Made by a program: the position numbers and the translations under genes. A model generated the notes under the pieces. That model was not told the DNA's origin, did not search any database, and saw nothing but the letters and a program-made list of their open reading frames with translations. Shown here in pieces: positions 50,363-61,397 of a stretch of 64,000 nt of DNA. The DNA lies in assembly GCF_000165425.1 (NCBI RefSeq), contig NW_001799510.1, forward strand, positions 157,459 through 221,458. Reading direction: 5' to 3'. The DNA comes from Paramecium tetraurelia. Its lineage: Eukaryota > Ciliophora > Oligohymenophorea > Peniculida > Parameciidae. Position 1 is the stretch's first letter. Every line of letters begins with the position of its first letter.

Positions 50363-52136
50363 ATGTCGAAGGATCTAGGAGAGGAACAAGGATTATCAGG
50401 CTAATCATCTAGATCATTCTCTCCTTAACAACCTAGGAGGAAAAAATAGTTTTAAATTGATTTTTTTATTGAGTGGAAATACATTGAATAAGATTAATTG
50501 AAACCATATTTTAGAGGATGTGAAAGTACCATAATTAGCATCATTTAGTCACAATATGATGTCAAGTCTATTTAGCTGAATCGAAATAATCAAATTCCTG
50601 GGTTAGAGGGCACAGCATTTTCAATTATTGAATCTGATGATAGCAAGTTAAATTTATAACTTGAAGCCGTCAATAAAATACTTTCATTAATCGAATAAAA
50701 GAAAAATCCTACTTTTGAAATGATGATGTTGATACCTGAGGGTATGGAAATTCTATAAACACTAGGAACTGTGTCATATTTAATTGGTACATCTGGAAAG
50801 TAAATTAAAAATATTCAACTTGAAACAAAAACTGATGTTGTCGTCAATAATGCCATAAACAAATTTTCCTTACGGTCAGTGAAGATAGCTGGTGAGAATA
50901 TTATGATAATAATTTAGGTTAGTCAGATTGCATCTACAATGCTATTAAATTAATAACAAATAAATTGCATCAAAGAGGTATTACAGAAGACGACTACATC
51001 AAGAGAGCTGAACCATTAGATCCAGGAAAAGTTGTTACTAAGGTATGTCTCATTATTAAGGAGGTTTAACTTGTTTTTACAGAGATAATTATTGATTACA
51101 TTCTTAAAAATAAGGATCTAGAGAAGAAATATTAGATAAAAATGAAAGCCAAAAGTATTAATGAAGTGCCAATCAAAGTAATGATGAAATCGATTATGAT
51201 TTAGAATAAACTAAAGAAAGATGAAGAGATATTACAGTTAGTTGGTACTTTGAAAAACGTGCAAGAAGCAATTAAATCTATAATTCGGAAAATAAGTTCA
51301 TAATTCAAGAGACTGGAATTTGACGTAAGAGTAGTGATGCCTTCTAATTTTGCATCCAAATTGATAGGAGCGAGTATATTATAATGATTTATGACTTTTT
51401 CAAAGAGGGTTGTCAAATAAAGGAACTTGCAAACAAAGCCAAAGGTGCGCAAATAAAAGTTATGTCTGATAAGGATGATTCTGATATCGGATAATGTAAT
51501 ATTGAATTTTAGATAATTAGATTGCTTGGTTTAAGTCATTGGATCAGTGGAACATAAATTAGAGGCTACAGTGTTAATCTTGGAATAGATAGAGTGTTTC
51601 AAAAATGGAGGACCTGTATTTAAATAATTAAAAAGATCCTTGAGAGCGGAAAGTACATTAATGAAAACTTTGCATAACAATACAAAAATTCAGTTTCGAT
51701 CCAAGATATCAAACAAAAGAGGTTTCAACATTATTTTAATCTTTATCAGATAGAAATCCTCATCCTCCAGATCAAGTAGAAGATTGAGATCCAGATCAGA
51801 TTCAAACAAAAGACATAAAAAATAAAAAAAATCTAGATCAACTAGGTACATCTAATCAATAGACAAGTTCAAACTAACGAAAAACCAAACAACATCCATT
51901 TTAGGCAAAGATAGTTGTTCCAATAAATTTAATTGAATAAATGAAGAAAAAATTAAATCGTATTGGAAAAGAATAGGGAGTTAATATATAAGCAGATAAT
52001 AAAGTATCGATCACTCATAGGTTATTGTTAGGAATTCAGAGATGAATTTGTCCTAAAATTGAGAGGTGAAATGAAAAATTGCTTGAATGCAATCTAGCAT
52101 ATATTAAGTGAATAATGTAAATTATAAAGAAGATGA
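50363..52136 (+). CDS. Multi-KH-domain RNA-binding protein
   Basis: 536 residues, ATG 50363 to TGA 52134-52136 with six introns (50892-50917 beginning GTGAG; 51374-51405, 32 nt; 51496-51520; 51722-51749 beginning GTTT; 51776-51799; 52004-52031). At least three and perhaps five KH units are visible. The second is clear: MLIPEGMEI with SYLIGTSGKQIKNIQ (GxxG loop GTSG) and FSLRSVKIAG. The fourth has VVMPSNFASKLIGAKGCQIK and LVQVIGSVEHKLEATVLI. The last has AKIVVPINLIEQMKKKL and VLKLRGEMKNCLNAIQHIL. Units one, three and five lack a canonical GxxG and are probably degenerate. Tandem KH proteins (poly(C)-binding, vigilin-like) bind single-stranded RNA. If the fourth intron is retained, the frame instead gives an Arg/Ser-rich tail ending at TGA 51934-51936 (see findings). 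Confidence 0.85.
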
Positions 52137-52208
52137 AAATCCATATAATTATCAATAAAACATCTCAATAATAATAATTATATAATTATTATTTATATTT
52201 CTATTTAA

Positions 52209-52621
52209 ATGAAATAAACATTGAATTTTCAAAATACAAGATCTTTTGAAGAAAGGAAAAATGAATCTGATAATTGCAAATAACTCTATCCCAATGATGT
52301 TTTAGTAGTGGTGGAATAATCCAGCAAAAGTAAATTGCCAAAATAAAATTTTATAAAGTAATCTATAATTTTTAAATAGATTCAAAATGCCAAACACAAT
52401 GACAATTATGAACGTTCTGTAATACATTAAAAGCAAAATTAAACTTTCTTAATACGATTCAATTAATTTGTATTGTGGCAAGACATTGTTGAGAATAGGT
52501 ATGAAAATTAAATTAACTTAAAGATTAAACTTTAAAAGAATTATATCAATCGTTTAGAGATTAGGATGGCTTTCTTTATATCAATTACATAGAAATGAAT
52601 TCATTTGGTACATAATTTTGA
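52209..52621 (+). CDS. ATG8-like: ATG8/LC3-like ubiquitin-like protein
   Basis: 121 residues, ATG 52209 to TGA 52619-52621, introns 52358-52379 and 52499-52523. ATG8 proteins are conjugated to phosphatidylethanolamine through a C-terminal glycine and drive autophagosome growth. Family blocks: FEERKNESDNCKQLYPNDV (like FEKRK...YPDRVPV), VVVEQSSKSKLPKQNF, MTIMNVLQYIKSKIKLS, TLKELYQSFRDQDGFLYINY and a C-terminal NSFG. After the glycine come three residues (T-Q-F), which ATG4 would have to remove before lipidation. Sequence is divergent: the LVP strand reads FKMP and the helix-3 region is shortened. Length and block order still fit the family. It is followed 23 bp later by the convergent rpiB gene. 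Confidence 0.85.
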
Positions 52622-52644
52622 ATTGATATTTTTCATTTATTTAT

Positions 52645-53097
52645 TCATTTTCCATAAGTTAGTTCCTCGATGCTTTAAATTTCCTTCTCAACTTCATGAT
52701 TCTTGGCTCTGTTTTGATTGGAAAGAAAAGTGTCCACAATTTACTTGGCAATCTCGATCCCAACAGTTCTGGCACCAAAAGAAATCACATTGCATCCTAT
52801 TTCTAATGCCTTTAATGTTGAATCATAATCATTCACTTACCCGCATCTGATGCCCTTAACCTTGTTGGCCATAATTGAAATCCCCACTCCACTACCACAT
52901 ATTAATATTCCAATCGCATTAGATTTGATGACCTCTTTGCATACATTAAGAGCATAATCATTATAATCACAACTTTGGTTTGTGTGTGTTCCTAGATCTT
53001 CAATATCATATCCCTTTTTTTTACTATATTCTAATAAAGTATTTTTATAATCTAATGCAGCATGGTCATTTCCAATAAATATTTTAATTTAATTCAT
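52645..53097 (-). CDS. rpiB: Ribose-5-phosphate isomerase B
   Basis: 150 residues, minus strand, ATG 53097 to TGA 52645-52647, no intron. RpiB interconverts ribose 5-phosphate and ribulose 5-phosphate in the pentose-phosphate pathway. The RpiB/LacAB signatures are all present: GNDHAALDYK near the N-terminus, DLGTHTNQSCDYNDYA, ILICGSGVGISIMANKVKGI with the catalytic Cys (CGSGVG), and VISFGARTVGIEIAKQIV. Length is standard (about 150). RpiB is mostly bacterial but occurs in several protists and fungi; animals use the unrelated RpiA. A bacterial origin long ago is possible, but base composition and codon use (TAA/TAG = Gln) match the host. Confidence 0.96.
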
Positions 53098-53259
53098 ATT
53101 TATTTTTTTATTAAAAATACTACGTAATTATTTTATTTATACTAGTATATAAGTTCCTTTTTGATCAAATAAGTAATATGTTAAATAAGATTAATTAATA
53201 ATGACGTATGTAATTTATGAATTACATAAATTGATCATCGTATAATTACTTTTTTTAAA

Positions 53260-54263
53260 ATGTCAGATTTTATTCAATGGACATATGAAAATAGATATCA
53301 AATCTCTATTGATTTGGCAGCTGGGTCTATTAGTGGAATGTAATTTTCATTTTTTTAAAGATTAGAGCTAATTGCATTTCAAGTCATCCATTGGACACAG
53401 TTAAAGTCAGAATGCAAATGTCCGAAGATGGAGTTGTAACAACACTACGAAAAATTATAAACAATGAAGGAGTCAAAGGTTTCTATAAAGGAATGTCTTT
53501 TCCAATACTCTCTATACCAATAACAAATGCGGTTGTGTTTTCAGTTTATGAATTCTGGAGAAAATTTTTTATTGGAAATTCCAATAAATAACTTACATAT
53601 TTCCAAACGTATTGATTTGATTTGAATCTTAGAGCATTCTGTGGAAGCATAGCTGGAAGTTCTGCTGCATTATTCTCGTGTCCAATTGAATTAACAAAAT
53701 GCAAATTATAAATGCAAGAAACTGAAAAAATCTACAAAAATCCGATTGATTGTGTTTTCTAAGTATTTCATATACAAAAATATAATAGATTTACAAAAAA
53801 GAAGGGTTAAAATATATTTTTAGAGGAATGCATGCTACTCAATAAAGAGAAATTCTTGGGTATTCTGCTTAGTTCGCAGTTTATGAATTCATCAAGGACA
53901 TACTTTGTGATTTATCTTAGAAGGCAGAACCTTCAACAGCAAACTTATTGATTTCAGGGGGTCTAGCAGGCGTTTCATGTTGGACAATAGGATATCCTTA
54001 AGATGTAAAATAAATCTATTAAAATGAAGACAATTAAGACCATCCTCTAATGTTAAACCGGCAAGACTTCAGGGATTTATAAGGTGAGATGTTATGATGG
54101 AGGGTTTTTGGATTGTTTGATGCAAAAAATATCTACTGAAGGTTTCAGTTCTGTTTGGAAAGGATACTCAGTTTGTGTCTTTCGGGCATTTTACGCTAAT
54201 GCAATCGGGTTTTACGCGTACGAATTGGCCAAAGAATAACTAACCTCACTCTATTAATTTTGA
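53260..54263 (+). CDS. Mitochondrial carrier (SLC25) protein
   Basis: 300 residues, ATG 53260 to TGA 54261-54263, introns 53340-53365, 53609-53632, 53763-53788 and 54005-54029. Three repeats of about 100 residues, each opening with the carrier motif Px[D/E]xx[K/R]: HPLDTVKVRMQ, CPIELTKCKLQMQ and YPQDTIKTILQ. Each ends in a GxxxFYKG or FRG-type turn (GVKGFYKGMS, LKYIFRGMHAT, SSVWKGYSV). This is the six-helix inner-membrane transporter fold. The first two motif texts and the GSISGIANCISSHP region resemble the carnitine/acylcarnitine-ornithine branch (SLC25A20/29/15), but substrate-contact residues were not checked, so the substrate is open. Motif two has Glu in place of the usual Asp. Confidence 0.93.
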
Positions 54264-54580
54264 TGTAAATATATTGAATGTTTATATTTCTTTTAAATTT
54301 TGTACATATTATCTAATAATTTAGATTGTAATTAAACATTGTAACAGATATTTTATATTGAGTTTTGGAAAATATCAGTAAGATATTTAAATTAATATTG
54401 CTCCAATATCTTATGGGTAATAATCGTCGAATATGACCTACTAACTCAGTTATATTTGCAATTTACTTTTATCGCTCCCCGATGTCAATATAATAAACTA
54501 TACAGTCAGATATTTAATTAAGGGAAAAAACGTATATAAATTATGAATTATGGAAGTAGGACTAATACACTTATAAGAAA
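54264..54580. other. A+T-rich spacer between convergent genes
   Basis: About 320 bp between two stops. It contains a small G+C-richer patch (TCGCTCCCCGATGTC, about 54471-54485) of unknown meaning. Nothing else was seen. Confidence 0.4.
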
Positions 54581-54808
54581 TCAATTTTAACTCATTGAGG
54601 CTCTTCTTCTTCTTAATATCGGGTTTTAAGAGATATTGTAATTGTCATATTAAGAATTTTCACAATCATATATTTTTTTCCCTATCTACTCTATTTCTTA
54701 GGTGTTGGTGAAAGTTTGAATAAATTTCTCATCACCTTTCTTTTTGAGGATGGAAACTGGAATCTTTTTTGATATCATAGATCTTTGCTTGGTTTAGGCA
54801 CAACCCAT
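54581..54808 (-). CDS. Small protein with MGC lipidation signature
   Basis: 75 residues, minus strand, ATG 54808 to TGA 54581-54583, no intron. The N-terminus MGCAQTKQRS carries a classic N-myristoylation glycine with a palmitoylatable Cys at position 3 and Ser/Arg at 9-10. The rest is polar: basic KKIPVSILKKKGDE, an acidic/aromatic IGKKIYDCENSQYDNYN segment and a very basic end (ILRRRRASMS, with an RRAS-type kinase-A site). There is no domain. The likely fate is plasma-membrane or ciliary-membrane tethering by dual acylation, a common pattern in small ciliate signalling proteins. The neighbouring gene on the same strand (112 bp away) encodes an ABHD17-like hydrolase. Confidence 0.65.
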
Positions 54809-54919
54809 CTTTTTTGAAATCCTTTAATAAATTTAAAAATAATAAATATAATCTAAAACCTAAAATAGGATGATTAATATAATATCATAATAAACATCAA
54901 AAGAGTTTTATCATCATAT

Positions 54920-56284
54920 TCATTCAAGGGTAGGATCATGAAAGAGAACTGTGGGCATTTTTGGTCCTTAAGAACAGTTCTAATAATATTTAATTTAAAG
55001 TAAAAATTCTGTAAATGGATTAATTAAGTCCTTATATAATCTATAGCTGATGTGATCCATATCATCTGCCAGATGTAGAATACATTTATCAGTTTTACAT
55101 GATTCTAATTATAAAACATATTTACTGTATAATTGTTAAGCTTATGAATAAGGAATGATGTTGTCAGCCAAACCATGCAAAATAAAAATAGGTACTTTCA
55201 CTTTCTAAATTTGTTCCAAATTGTCAAATCTCTATCTAATGAGGAACTATGCCCACGAACCAATGTAATCTCGGACCGCTGCTTTAAGTGAAGTGAATGG
55301 AGACATTAAAGCCAAACATGCAGGTTTGTATCTATTCGCTATATAAGTGGCTGGTCCACTCCCAATACTTCTACCGAATACAATAATCCTGTTTTCAGCA
55401 TATCCCAATCTCTTTGTCAGATAATTAAACACATATTCAGCATCATTCAGAATGGACTCAGCTGAAGGTTGTTCATTTTTGTATTTTCCGTATCCAGGAT
55501 ATTCAACAGCTATAGCAGATACCTATTTAAGACTTACTAAATTGCAGTACTTGTAAATTATCACGCAGATGTACTAAAAAATTATAGGATTATGTTATAT
55601 CTTCACAATTGGCATGAAAATAGATCAAAATGTTGGGGGAATGTTTTTTTGAGTCCACATACATGCAAGGAATATAGCCATTGATTTGATGGGAATCCCT
55701 TGAATTTGATCTTGGAGGGGGCTATTCATCATCACATTCATTTTAATTTTTTTATTAATTGAGATCAATCAATTCTTAAGGTAATTTGATAAGTGGTTAA
55801 CTGAAGCAGATACTCTGATTGACTCTTGTCCTTTTAATAGGGTAAAGATTTGAAGACATTCTACACAATTGAGGTTTTTTTGTGATAATCTAAACCGATT
55901 GCATATTAAGTTTCTGTAGTTTTTGTTGAACATCTGGACTACCCTCACTAGAATCAAATGTGGGTGAGTTTATGTCAGTAGTTTATCGCTTTCGTTATCT
56001 ATTTGTAATTGGTTTCCATTCAAAATTTGGTATTGGCTGCAATTAAGATTCTCTATTCTCTAGAAATGTATATATTACGTGGGCTCATCTATTAAAAAAT
56101 GATCTTCATCAAAATCTATTTCACTTTATTTGAAGAAAACACCCCTCTTCTTGTTTGTTCTTGGTACATAATTTTGAAAAGTAGGATAGAGTTTTGGATA
56201 TTTTGGAATCCACAATATTTGGCCATGTTCATGATCATTAGATATTTCTTTTGGGGCTGGGAAAAAGATAAAGTCTAAATCCAT
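54920..56284 (-). CDS. Alpha/beta hydrolase, ABHD17-like
   Basis: 436 residues, minus strand, ATG 56284 to TGA 54920-54922, introns 56053-56078 (26 nt) and 55523-55550 (28 nt). The first roughly 185 residues are polar and disordered. The hydrolase domain follows: ILIYFHANCEDITQSYNFL (oxyanion strand), VSAIAVEYPGYGKY, IIVFGRSIGSGPATYIA with nucleophile Ser in GRSIGSG, SPFTSLKAAVRDYIG, VPIFILHGLADNIIP with the acid residue, and DDMDHISY with the catalytic His. All three triad positions are present. ABHD17 enzymes remove palmitate from membrane proteins such as Ras and PSD-95. Animal ABHD17 has a Cys-rich palmitoylated N-terminus, which is absent here. Confidence 0.9.
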
Positions 56285-56887
56285 AAAATTTATTATATTT
56301 AATTATTTCTTAAGTTTTTTATATAAAATAGAAAATAAAAAACCTCTAAATTATAATTAATAATTGTCTTCTTGATCTGAGATATATATCACTCAAGATA
56401 TTTAAACGAATAAGATACAATATTTTGTAGTATTTACAAATACAACCGAGTAAATTAAAAGTATTTATCAATTTATTGATTTCCCTAAATTTTTAGCTTA
56501 ATATAGCAAATCTATGATTTAACCATTTTTATGAATAATCTTTTTGTTTAATACAATTTATCTTAATATTCTTGCGCTTCCTAATATTTGATTTAATTTA
56601 ATTTTTAAATCATTCAAGATTAAAATTGCAAGTAAACATTATTTAAAAGAAGATTTGTATTTTTAATTCTTTTATTATGTGAATACATTGAAGATATTCA
56701 ACATCCCCATAGATTATTAAATTTATATTATGCTAGTCCATGGGGACTGTAATTGTATCCTGATAACTTCATAAGAAATTGACAAACAATAATGTGTATT
56801 ATCAAGATTATCAATGAAAATAGGTGTACATTATTATAATACACAGATTAAATATATAACATAACATGGTTTAAAATTTATTTTTCA
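56285..56887. other. A+T-rich spacer
   Basis: About 600 bp upstream of the hydrolase gene and downstream of the SET gene stop. A small inverted motif (CCCAT ... ATGGGG, about 56707-56747) lies in it. A plus-strand frame from 56731 (MLVHGDCNCIL) is open for some 60 codons but overlaps the SET gene end and is not supported. Confidence 0.4.
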
Positions 56888-59800
56888 TCAATATTTCCTA
56901 GAGTACTTTTTTGATTTATGAGTAGATCTTCTTTTATAGCTGTCACTGCTTTCAGATTTATTTCTCTACTTGGATCGAGATCGATCTTTACTTTAATAGC
57001 GAGAACGATCTTTGTTTTCAAAATTCTTGGAAGATTCTATAATTGAAAATAATATCTACTTTCATAATCATATTTGCTAGTTTTAGTATGCCTCCTTTGA
57101 TATTGAAACCCACTATAATATTTATTATTTTTATATTTATCAGAATCTACAGATTCCTATCTTTTTCTTCTTTATTCTTGTGATTTATCAGACTCTTCGC
57201 TGCTTGACCCTAAGATGAATAAATATGAATACTTTTTTTATTATGGAATCTATTTCTGGAAAGATCATCCTCATAATATCGTTTATTTCCATCCCTGGAC
57301 TTATCCTGTTTTTGAGATTAATATCTATGTCTTGATTTTGATTTATCATAGTAATCAGTTTTGTCATATTTGTGTCTAACATATTTTTCGGTTGGACTTT
57401 TTTGATTGTAATTATAATATTTGTGATGATGATGATGTTATTTATGTCTTTATCTAGTAGAGAAGTCTCTGCTTTTGTCTGATTCTGAGTTACTTTACTT
57501 TTTTTATGCTTTGCTGGAATCAGATGGACTTCTTTCACTAGTTTCCTTTTTAGTATCACTTTTCTTATTTATTTAAGGATATTAAGCTTGCAAGGATATC
57601 AATGAGAGATTGGGCACTTTCAGGTTGTCCTCCTCTTATTAATTATTAAATCTCTTTATAGTATCCTATTATTATTATTGTCCACTATCTAGGGTGGCTT
57701 GATCAGTGGGATACCTCTTAAAGCCTAGAATAGCATAGAGTATTCGTTTAGTTAATTGAATTAGATTCTTTTTCCTTAGAAATTATTCATGATCTGTTAA
57801 ATTCTTTTGGATTTCCTTCCCTAAACAATACTAAATATATAATTGAGTTTCATAATCTCTCAAAAGGGAGGAGTAGCATCGTTTAACAAACCAATTCTCG
57901 AATTTTGATTCCCTATACTTCATGATATTGAATTGATAAAAATAAGGAGTGATGAGATCCCAATTCTTCATAAATGCCATGTCATTAGTCATCATCGTAT
58001 TTTAAAGGTATTTGAATACATATCTGCACATTTGCATCGACATTTAATCTTAGAACTAATCTAATTTTAATTAGCATTGTTAATAAATCAAATCTGAAAA
58101 GTTTTGCTTTGTTTATATAATTTAATTTCTCAAACATAGTACCAATATTGTCATATTCTTTCTAGGATGAGAAGCCTCAAAAAGCAGAACCTTTGTAGAA
58201 GAGGAACTTCGTTCAATTATTTATTTGACCTACTTGCAAGATTCTTTATACTGAGGAGAGATCAAAACAGTAAAGTATGTCATTTCCTTTTCGTTATTTG
58301 CTTCTTATTCTAATAGTTTCTTAATGGCAGTGCTTGTCTCTTGTATTTGTTATAATGTTCCAATCAGACAAACCTCTTTCTCTCTGTATTAAATATAGAA
58401 GAAGGGGTGATTAATATCTCTTTGTGTTTGTTCTCCTCTCGCATTGTAAACGGAATCTCTTGAAATTCTAATTTCAGCATTTTATTTCAATTAAAACATA
58501 TTTTGCTAAACAGACTTAGTTTCACTTCTACTGATGTACAATCTTTAAACACATAGAGTTTTTAATGTGTTCCTAATTTCAGTAGCTGTTTATTCTATAT
58601 TTTGTTTAGATCCTTTAATTTTAATCGGAGTGGCTTTGTCCATTGGGAATATTTCCTCACTGTGTGCTAACGATTTATTGTAAATGATATTGACTTCTTA
58701 TTTATTGTCTAAACTATTGCTAAAAGAATAATATTAATTTTAATTACAATTTGTTTATTAATCTCTTCAAATAAATGATAGGAACCTTAATCTATCCTTC
58801 TATAATCCCAAGTTCCTTCTTTAGTTCTTTAATTATTTGTTCCACCATATTCAGAATAGATCTAAAGATATTGATTTATTGGATAGACCCTATTACAGTA
58901 AGGTTGTTTTCCTTTTTGAAGAAATCAGCAACTTATTGATCAATCTGTTCAAAACTGATCTTGTTTCCAATCTTATAAATTAATTGGGCATTCTTCTTCA
59001 CCACTTTCTATTCTAGTATATTAATTTTGAAACATTCCTTAATCATATCAATATTTAGGATATTCTATTATTGAATGGCTTCTATTTATTCATGTAATTC
59101 TAACTTCTCCTTGTACTACTCTTCGAATTTCTATTAAGCCACATCAACTATGGATTGCATTTATTACAACTTCCCAGAATCTTAAGGTTGAACTTCAATG
59201 GATGATTTATTAAATTAATCACTTTGATAGTATGATTTTCCAGTAAGGGGAACTGAAGGAACTTGTAGTTCTGAAGTGTTATTGTCTTCCTCCTTTTTTA
59301 ATTCTTCATCTTGCCTAGTTGATAGATATTATTGTGGTTGTTTGAGTGACAAATACTCTCTTACAGTTTGCTTTTCTAAAGACTTCATAATTTTGTATCT
59401 ATTATCGTATTCACTGTCAGAATCACTGCATGATGAGGATGAGAGTTCTTCTCTTTTCTTTTTCTGCTTTTTCTCATTATTATAAGATTTGACTTTCCTT
59501 TGTTGAATTCTCTCTAAATTAGTTTTCTCTTTTTCTTATTCCTCCAAAATGCGTTTTTCATCCTAACACTCTTGACAATACCAAGCATCTTTAGGGACTG
59601 ATTCCAAGGGAGGGACCAAACACAATAAATGAAATCCACAATTGCATTTATCACACAATAACAATTACTCATCATCTTATGGTGTTTTGGTTTAACATAT
59701 TTTACACACCATATTTTCCAAATGCTCCTCCCACTCCTCTTGAGTAACATCGGTTGGTTTCAATCCTAAATAACCCTTACACTTTGCGGCACCACATAAG

Positions 59801-60645
59801 CATTTCGTCAAGGGAGTATGAAAAACATCGAATTGATAATCAAATGTTAATTCTTCATCCTCATTTATATCACGACTTGCAAATATACCAATACAGACTT
59901 CTCCCAACACATTCCACTTCTCTGTTATACAATTCGGTTCGCAGGAATGATTGATGAACCTTGCCAAATTACCTTTGGTTGTTGGATCAATAACTTCCTA
60001 GTTATTCAGTTTCATTAAATATGTACATGTCGATTTCTAAATAAACACACAATTCAAACCGAATATTCTTGCACTCTCCTCCTCCCCAAAGCACTATTTA
60101 TCTAGAAAATCTCTCCAATGTATTGCATTATAAATTGTCCTTTTTATATGCGGTCACCAGCATACAACCCCATTCCCTTTCCTCCACATTTAAGTGGATA
60201 CACGCAAGCATCCTCATGCTTTTAAAATCTTCTATTCTTGCAAAGTTCTGCACATGGACAGAGTTCGACATCACATTCCGTACATGTGAATTTATTTAAA
60301 CATCGATCACCGCAATTATACGAGTATTATGGTCCTTGGATACGACTAAATTTAATACAATCCTCTACCTTGATATTTGATCTTCAGGACAACAAATACA
60401 CGAGCAAACCAGAGTTTCATCTCTGCTCACTCGAAATTGTTTTCTCTCTAAATACTGATTCTTTTTCAATAAAGTGAAGTATTTGAAACTTTCCTTCAGA
60501 CCTTGCAATCTAGAAGGGGATTTCCCTGCAATTTATTTATTATCTGTTGAGAAATATATGAAATCAATACATTTCTATTCTTGGACGTCTCCTTTAAGAT
60601 TGGCTAATCGTTCTTTTTAGTTTTGTTGCTCTCATCCATTTGCAT
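56888..60645 (-). CDS. SET-domain histone methyltransferase with PHD finger and KH-like repeats
   Basis: Minus strand, ATG 60645 to TGA 56888-56890, introns 60346-60368, 60037-60059 (begins GTTT), 58720-58747, 57210-57232, 57037-57059. About 1211 residues after allowing for one 2-nt frame offset near the start (see findings). Order: AWS cysteines ([25 protein letters not shown]), SET domain ([31 protein letters not shown]), post-SET ([14 protein letters not shown]), a PHD finger (VCKICQ ... [12 protein letters not shown] ... WYCQEC), then three segments with KH-type endings ([38 protein letters not shown]). The C-terminus is an Arg/Ser-rich, SR-like tail ([15 protein letters not shown]). AWS plus SET plus post-SET is the NSD/SETD2/ASH1 class, usually an H3K36 methyltransferase; the substrate here is inferred. 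RNA-binding modules suggest co-transcriptional recruitment. Confidence 0.88.
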
Positions 60646-61397
60646 TAATTTAAAATTATTATCATTAGAATAAATTACAAATAAATTATTTTACGCACAT
60701 TTATCTGTCAAAGTCACAAAATTTTATTTAATAAAATTTTAATCATTTATTGAAAAGGTTGATCATTAATTATAATAAATATCCATAATACTGTTGTAGT
60801 AATAATCTATCTTAATTTCCTCATCAATTGGACATTTTTAAATTGCAAATCCAAGTAATTCTAAACATCTAAAATATCCTTTTTTCCATTTATATGGACA
60901 TACATAAATTTCAAATCAAATTATTATACTCTTTAAGAGACTAAGATTGAAGCAAATAAAAATATTATACAGTTAATTTAAATGAATATGATAACAATGA
61001 AAGAAAGAATTTGAATAATATATTTATAAATTAAGAATTTATTCAATCTTTATAAGATTACATTCGGAAAAGATCTTGGTTTTTAATATTATGAGATATA
61101 TTATTAGCAAGAGCCTTAAGATTTCAATTAAATGCAAACTATTTATATATAAAATCAATTAATATATGTTGGATAAGTTGTGTTATTAAAAAGGATAATC
61201 TACTGGTTTATAGGAAGTTGAAATCCAGTAAATGGGTATATTGAGAATATTGCAAACTGTTTATAGTGTGATATTGAGGGGTTTATTCACAAAATTCTAA
61301 TTTTCAATATCTTTCTAATCTTATATTAAATGAACGTAGATTAATGTTCTTTTAATTAAAATTATTGGACAGTCTATATAATATATAAATTTTTATA
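60646..61397. other. A+T-rich spacer between divergent genes
   Basis: About 750 bp that must hold both promoters. A minus-strand frame at about 60763-60900 reads VCPYKWKKGYFRCLELLGF with several cysteines, but no start or splice structure could be found. Nothing else is supported. Confidence 0.4.

Noticed and set aside
51750-51936. RS-rich tail as the only 3' end of the multi-KH protein
   Set aside because: The alternative splicing chain continues into a further KH-like unit with a proper stop at 52134; the RS reading is kept only as a possible isoform in the findings.
60763-60905. Minus-strand Cys-containing frame (VCPYKWKKGYFRC...)
   Set aside because: No ATG and no workable splice site upstream; two other frames are also open here, so it may be chance.
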